Shown here piece after piece: positions 61,046-64,000 of a DNA stretch of 64,000 bases. This DNA comes from Streptomyces canus 299MFChir4.1. GTDB taxonomy: Bacteria > Actinomycetota > Actinomycetes > Streptomycetales > Streptomycetaceae. The notes beneath the pieces were generated by a model, which worked only from the letters and a program-made list of their open reading frames with translations, was not told where the DNA came from and made no database searches. The position numbers and the translations under genes were made by a program. The stretch is from assembly GCF_000383615.1 (NCBI RefSeq), contig NZ_KB911598.1:110857-174856 (forward strand). The letters are read 5' to 3'. How positions within the stretch are numbered: position 1 is the stretch's first letter; every line of letters starts with the position of its first letter.

Positions 61046-63187
61046 GTGTATGAGGACCTGGGCTTCGAGAAACTCCTCGACGCGGACGGTTTTTTCGCTT
61101 ACCTGTTAGGCCGGTCGCCCTCGGGTGAGGACCGCAAGCCGTTGTACGGCTCCGACCTGCCCGTGGTGCTGCTCACCGGTGGCCCGGGGATGGGCAAGGG
61201 GCGGCTACTGCGGGCGGTGCACGCCCGGTTCGCCCGCCAGGTACCGGTGATCCGTCTGGACTGCGCCTCATCGGAGTACGCGGACCGGGCCGGCCCGGAG
61301 CCGGGTGCCCGCTCGGCGGTGACCGAGGCCCTGTTCGAGGCCGCTCTGCTGCTGCACACCTGGCGGGGAACGGGCGGCGCCTTCATCTTCCCGCGGTTCT
61401 TCGCGGGCTTGGCGGTGATCGCGACGGGCGTCGCGGACGGCACCCGCGCGGGGATCACGACAGAGGTGGAGCGGTACGAGGAGCTGATGCAGCAGCCGCG
61501 CCTGCGCGCTCTGTCGGCGCGCGACGTCTGGCGCGGCGCGCTCCTCGGTGCCGTACGGAACATGTTGGAGGTCCTGGCCGCGCAGGCCCTCGGCCAGGAC
61601 GGGGCCGCCGCTCTCACCGCGCTGCTCGACGCCCTCTTCGAGCGCCTGACACCCCGGGGCGAGGCGGAACTGACCCGGATCTACGGCGAGTATCCCGGCG
61701 CGGCCGGCCAGCCCAAGCACGGGCTGCGCAAGCTCGCCGTCGACTTCCGGGCCGGCGGCGAGGGGCGGGAGGACGCGGAGCGCTTCCTGTTCCGGGCGCT
61801 GCGCGAGGATCTGGAGGCGGCGTATGGCGGTCTGGGGGGCTGGCTGGGCCGGGTCGGCCGCCCGGGACTGCTTCTGGACCACGCCGAAGAACCGCTGGGC
61901 GAACGGCTGTTGCGCGCCGTGCTCGCCGACCGCCGGGACGGACAGCGCGACCGCGTGGTGATCGTGGGTACGGCGCGCCGGGCGGACGGCGGGGACTTCC
62001 TGCACGGGGGTCTGCCACCGAGGGAGGTGGCGGCCTTCCGGCCCGCTGACGGGGTGCCGGCCACCTGGTCCCGCCGCCGGGACGCGGAAGGGGACCGGGG
62101 CCCGCTCTCGGCCGGGGTGCTCATACTGCGGATGCCCTACCTCACCGGCGACCAGCTCCGCCGGGCGACCGAGCGAATACAGCTGGGCGCGGAGCGGGAG
62201 GGCGGTGCGGATCGCCGCCGTATCACCGCCGCCGTGGCCCAGCTGAGCGGCGGCCGGCCGCACACGGTGGTCCGGCTGGCCACCGCGGCCGCCGACCATC
62301 GGATGGAGACGGACGACAACGACCGCGCCATCCTGGACGCCAAGCTGCACCACCCGGACGGCGCCCCCGAGCGTCCGGTGACGGACGTACTGCTCGAGGA
62401 GCTGATCCTGGACCAGTTGCCGGTGCGACTTGCGCACGAGCACCATGACCAGTGGCTCGATCTCCTCACCCATCTGTCGGTGGCGCACGACCTGGCGTGC
62501 GCGGACGTGCTGTTGCACCACCACCAGGCAGGCCGTGTCCTGCGCCTGTCGGCACACGAGGTCGCGCAGCTGCTCAACGACACCGGGTGGCCCAGCTGCG
62601 AGCGGCACTTCATCGGGGACTTCGGCCTGCGCCAGCTGCTGGTGCACCGACTGTACGGGCTGGAGCACGACGGGGCCGCCTGGTACGCCGACCACCATCT
62701 GCTGCGCGACCACTACGCCGTGAGCGAGCCGAGCGGCGGTGCCTTCCGCTCGGTGACAACCCATCAGATGAACCACCACCTCGTCTCGGGCGGCGTCGAC
62801 GATGTAGTGCGCCATCTCGCCGCCACCCTCCCCGGGCGCCCCCGCCAGTGGTGCGAGGAACTGCTGGAGATCGCCCAGGCGCCCTATCCGGGCGGGGCGG
62901 ACGAGCGCCGCAAGCGCGCCCAGGGTCTGGTACCGGTCGAGGGAGCGCCGCTGCGCCGCACCGTCGACCAACTGCTGCACGCCGTATGGCTGTGCGAGGA
63001 GCGCACCAGGCCGACCGGAGGCGAAATGGCCGGCACGCTGGAGCAGTTGCTGAGACTGCTGTCGACCATGGACTTCGACGGCGCCGGAGAACTCGGCCCG
63101 ACAGCCACCCAGTGGAGCCGACTGGCCGCGAACGAGCAGCCGTTGCTCCGCTGCGCATGCACCGATCAGCTCGGCCGAAGGAGGTAA
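61046..63187 (+). CDS. Large P-loop ATPase paired with a binding-protein-like gene
   Basis: 713 residues from GTG 61046, with GGGGGA six bases upstream. Walker A is TGGPGMGKGRLL (residues 44-55); a Walker B-like strand may be GLLLDHAEE (about residue 277). The middle has LRRAT...GGRPHTVVRLATAAAD, recalling the sensor/GGxP region of STAND-type NTPases, and the C-terminal third is helical. No signal peptide, so cytoplasmic. It ends 5 bp before the next gene, whose ribosome binding site overlaps its end. I cannot assign it to a characterised family. Confidence 0.72.
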   Translation: MYEDLGFEKLLDADGFFAYLLGRSPSGEDRKPLYGSDLPVVLLTGGPGMGKGRLLRAVHARFARQVPVIRLDCASSEYADRAGPEPGARSAVTEALFEAALLLHTWRGTGGAFIFPRFFAGLAVIATGVADGTRAGITTEVERYEELMQQPRLRALSARDVWRGALLGAVRNMLEVLAAQALGQDGAAALTALLDALFERLTPRGEAELTRIYGEYPGAAGQPKHGLRKLAVDFRAGGEGREDAERFLFRALREDLEAAYGGLGGWLGRVGRPGLLLDHAEEPLGERLLRAVLADRRDGQRDRVVIVGTARRADGGDFLHGGLPPREVAAFRPADGVPATWSRRRDAEGDRGPLSAGVLILRMPYLTGDQLRRATERIQLGAEREGGADRRRITAAVAQLSGGRPHTVVRLATAAADHRMETDDNDRAILDAKLHHPDGAPERPVTDVLLEELILDQLPVRLAHEHHDQWLDLLTHLSVAHDLACADVLLHHHQAGRVLRLSAHEVAQLLNDTGWPSCERHFIGDFGLRQLLVHRLYGLEHDGAAWYADHHLLRDHYAVSEPSGGAFRSVTTHQMNHHLVSGGVDDVVRHLAATLPGRPRQWCEELLEIAQAPYPGGADERRKRAQGLVPVEGAPLRRTVDQLLHAVWLCEERTRPTGGEMAGTLEQLLRLLSTMDFDGAGELGPTATQWSRLAANEQPLLRCACTDQLGRRR

Positions 63188-63192
63188 CCGGG

Positions 63193-64000
63193 ATGCCCGG
63201 CTGGATACCCAGGTGGAACAGGCTGCCCCGGTGGGGAAGGATCCTCTACGCGCTGGCGGGCGTGGCGGTGCTCGTGGCCGCCGGCGTGTACGGCATTCCC
63301 GCCATCCAGAGGCCGGACACCTGCCATGACGGCATCGAGAAGATCGGCGGCGAGTGCATCGGCGTCGACGGCGCGGGCTACGACTTCGGCACACCGGAGA
63401 TAAGCGCCGTGGTCAAGGCCATCTCGGAGGAGAACAAGAGGATCGCGAAGCAGCCCCACGTCACCGTGGCGATGGTGCTGCCCCTCCAGTCGACCACGGC
63501 GGGGCTACGGCGGCAGATGCGCAGCGACCTCCAGGGCGCGTATCTGGGACAGCGGCAGGCCAACTCGGGCGTGGGCCAAGTGCCCAGGATCCGGCTGGTG
63601 CTGGCCAATCCGGGGATGAGCTACCGCCATCAGGACAAGGTCGTGGACGCGTTGCTCGACATGGCCCAATCCGAGAGGGACAAGCTGCGGGCCGTCACGG
63701 GCTTCAACCTCACGCTCGACGCCACCGAGAAGGCCGTAGCACGTCTGACGGAAAGCGGTGTCCCGGTGCTCGCCTCCCGGATCAGCGGCGACGGGATCGC
63801 GAACGTCGAGGGGCGGAAGCAACGATTCCCCGGCCTTGCCCGGATCATCCCCACCAACGGCGATGCGGCCAAGGCCCTGGCCAACTTCAACGGCGAGCGG
63901 GGCCGGGAAGACGCCAGGTCGGTGCTGGTCTACGACACCCGCCCGGACGCCTACGCCCAGTCGTTGGCGAGCGCGTTCCGGGGGATCAAGGAGACGGGTC
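63193..64000 (+). CDS. Membrane-anchored periplasmic-binding-protein-like protein (partial)
   Basis: 269 residues are visible; the gene runs off the window. GGAGGT lies before ATG 63193. One membrane anchor (GRILYALAGVAVLVAAGVYG, residues about 15-35) is followed by an extracytoplasmic part with a Cys pair (DTCHDGIEKIGGECIGVDG) and a type I periplasmic-binding/LivK-like fold (VTVAMVLPLQSTTAGLRRQM, RIRLVLANPGMSYRHQDKVV, RLTESGVPVLASRISGDGIA, RIIPTNGDAAKALANF). No ABC permease is visible. Being translationally coupled to the P-loop ATPase gene, it may act as its extracellular sensor or as part of an unusual transport complex. Confidence 0.78.
   Translation, partial: MPGWIPRWNRLPRWGRILYALAGVAVLVAAGVYGIPAIQRPDTCHDGIEKIGGECIGVDGAGYDFGTPEISAVVKAISEENKRIAKQPHVTVAMVLPLQSTTAGLRRQMRSDLQGAYLGQRQANSGVGQVPRIRLVLANPGMSYRHQDKVVDALLDMAQSERDKLRAVTGFNLTLDATEKAVARLTESGVPVLASRISGDGIANVEGRKQRFPGLARIIPTNGDAAKALANFNGERGREDARSVLVYDTRPDAYAQSLASAFRGIKETG

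Noticed and set aside
1..64000. tRNA genes, rRNA genes, CRISPR arrays
   Set aside because: No cloverleaf-like CCA-ended sequences, rRNA motifs or spaced direct repeats were recognised; the tandem repeats found have no spacers.

Overview
The window is very high-GC DNA with strong G/C bias at third codon positions, frequent GTG/TTG starts, Tat and lipoprotein signals, a WhiB-like protein, F420/LLM oxidoreductases, zinc-free ribosomal protein paralogues and a MacB/FtsX-type permease remnant. Together these point to a Streptomyces-like actinomycete. The density of broken genes, transposase fragments, secreted hydrolases and paralogous ribosomal genes fits a variable chromosomal-arm region rather than the conserved core. 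No tRNA, rRNA or CRISPR array was seen.

Layout. 0.2-6.1 kb: three co-directional genes for secreted carbohydrate-active proteins (beta-helix/discoidin protein, GH95-like enzyme, jelly-roll lyase-like protein). 6.1-11.4 kb: a STAND-type ATPase regulator, a MarR regulator whose palindromic operator recurs twice in front of a quinone-oxidoreductase-like gene, a cupin gene, and remnants of a second cupin and an FMN reductase. 11.4-16.9 kb: three IS5-family remnants, an SMI1/KNR4 protein, an L,D-transpeptidase lipoprotein, a TIGR03086 protein and an ATP-grasp protein. 16.9-20.3 kb: secreted NLP (necrosis-inducing) protein, ThuA-ricin protein and a GH18 fragment. 20.3-22.1 kb: a run of broken redox genes. 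22.3-22.9 kb: rpmG-rpmE-rpmJ paralogues without cysteines. 23.1-27.4 kb: WYL regulator divergent from a hydrolase-acetyltransferase pair, then DUF1684 and F420-type LLM genes. 27.4-28.7 kb: broken LLM monooxygenase and broken MDR oxidoreductase containing a 12 x 7 bp repeat.

28.8-34.1 kb is the best-defined functional unit: a 25-residue leader peptide ending Cys-Cys-Arg, a stable hairpin, then a tightly overlapping operon for a TauD-like dioxygenase, an SsuC/SsuB/SsuA-type ABC importer and an NtaA/SnaA-type flavin monooxygenase. It probably scavenges sulfur from organosulfonates and may be controlled by cysteine-dependent attenuation. 35.4-38.8 kb: fatty acid desaturase and its ferredoxin-type reductase, divergent from a PucR-type regulator with a candidate direct-repeat operator between them. 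39.2-42.2 kb: pntA-pntB transhydrogenase.

42.3-57.4 kb is rich in small stress-type and membrane proteins (WhiB-like, hydrophobic protein, hemerythrin, SHOCT, DUF6325, DUF2252, DUF7144, ClC channel, YihY, GAP family, HVA1/DUF2945, MSMEG_6728) with further decayed genes between them. 57.5-60.7 kb: head-to-head truncated MBL and 3-hydroxyacyl-CoA dehydrogenase fragments, an orphan type II thioesterase, a DUF4232 lipoprotein and a decayed second copy of the HVA1/MSMEG_6728 pair. The right edge (61.0-64.0 kb) holds a P-loop ATPase coupled to a membrane-anchored periplasmic-binding-protein-like protein, cut by the window end; this pair is the most plausible poorly described system here.

A recurrent theme is gene decay. 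At least four junctions join two oppositely oriented genes that have both lost their 5' ends, and several others are internal or co-directional deletions, mostly affecting oxidoreductases and their regulators.
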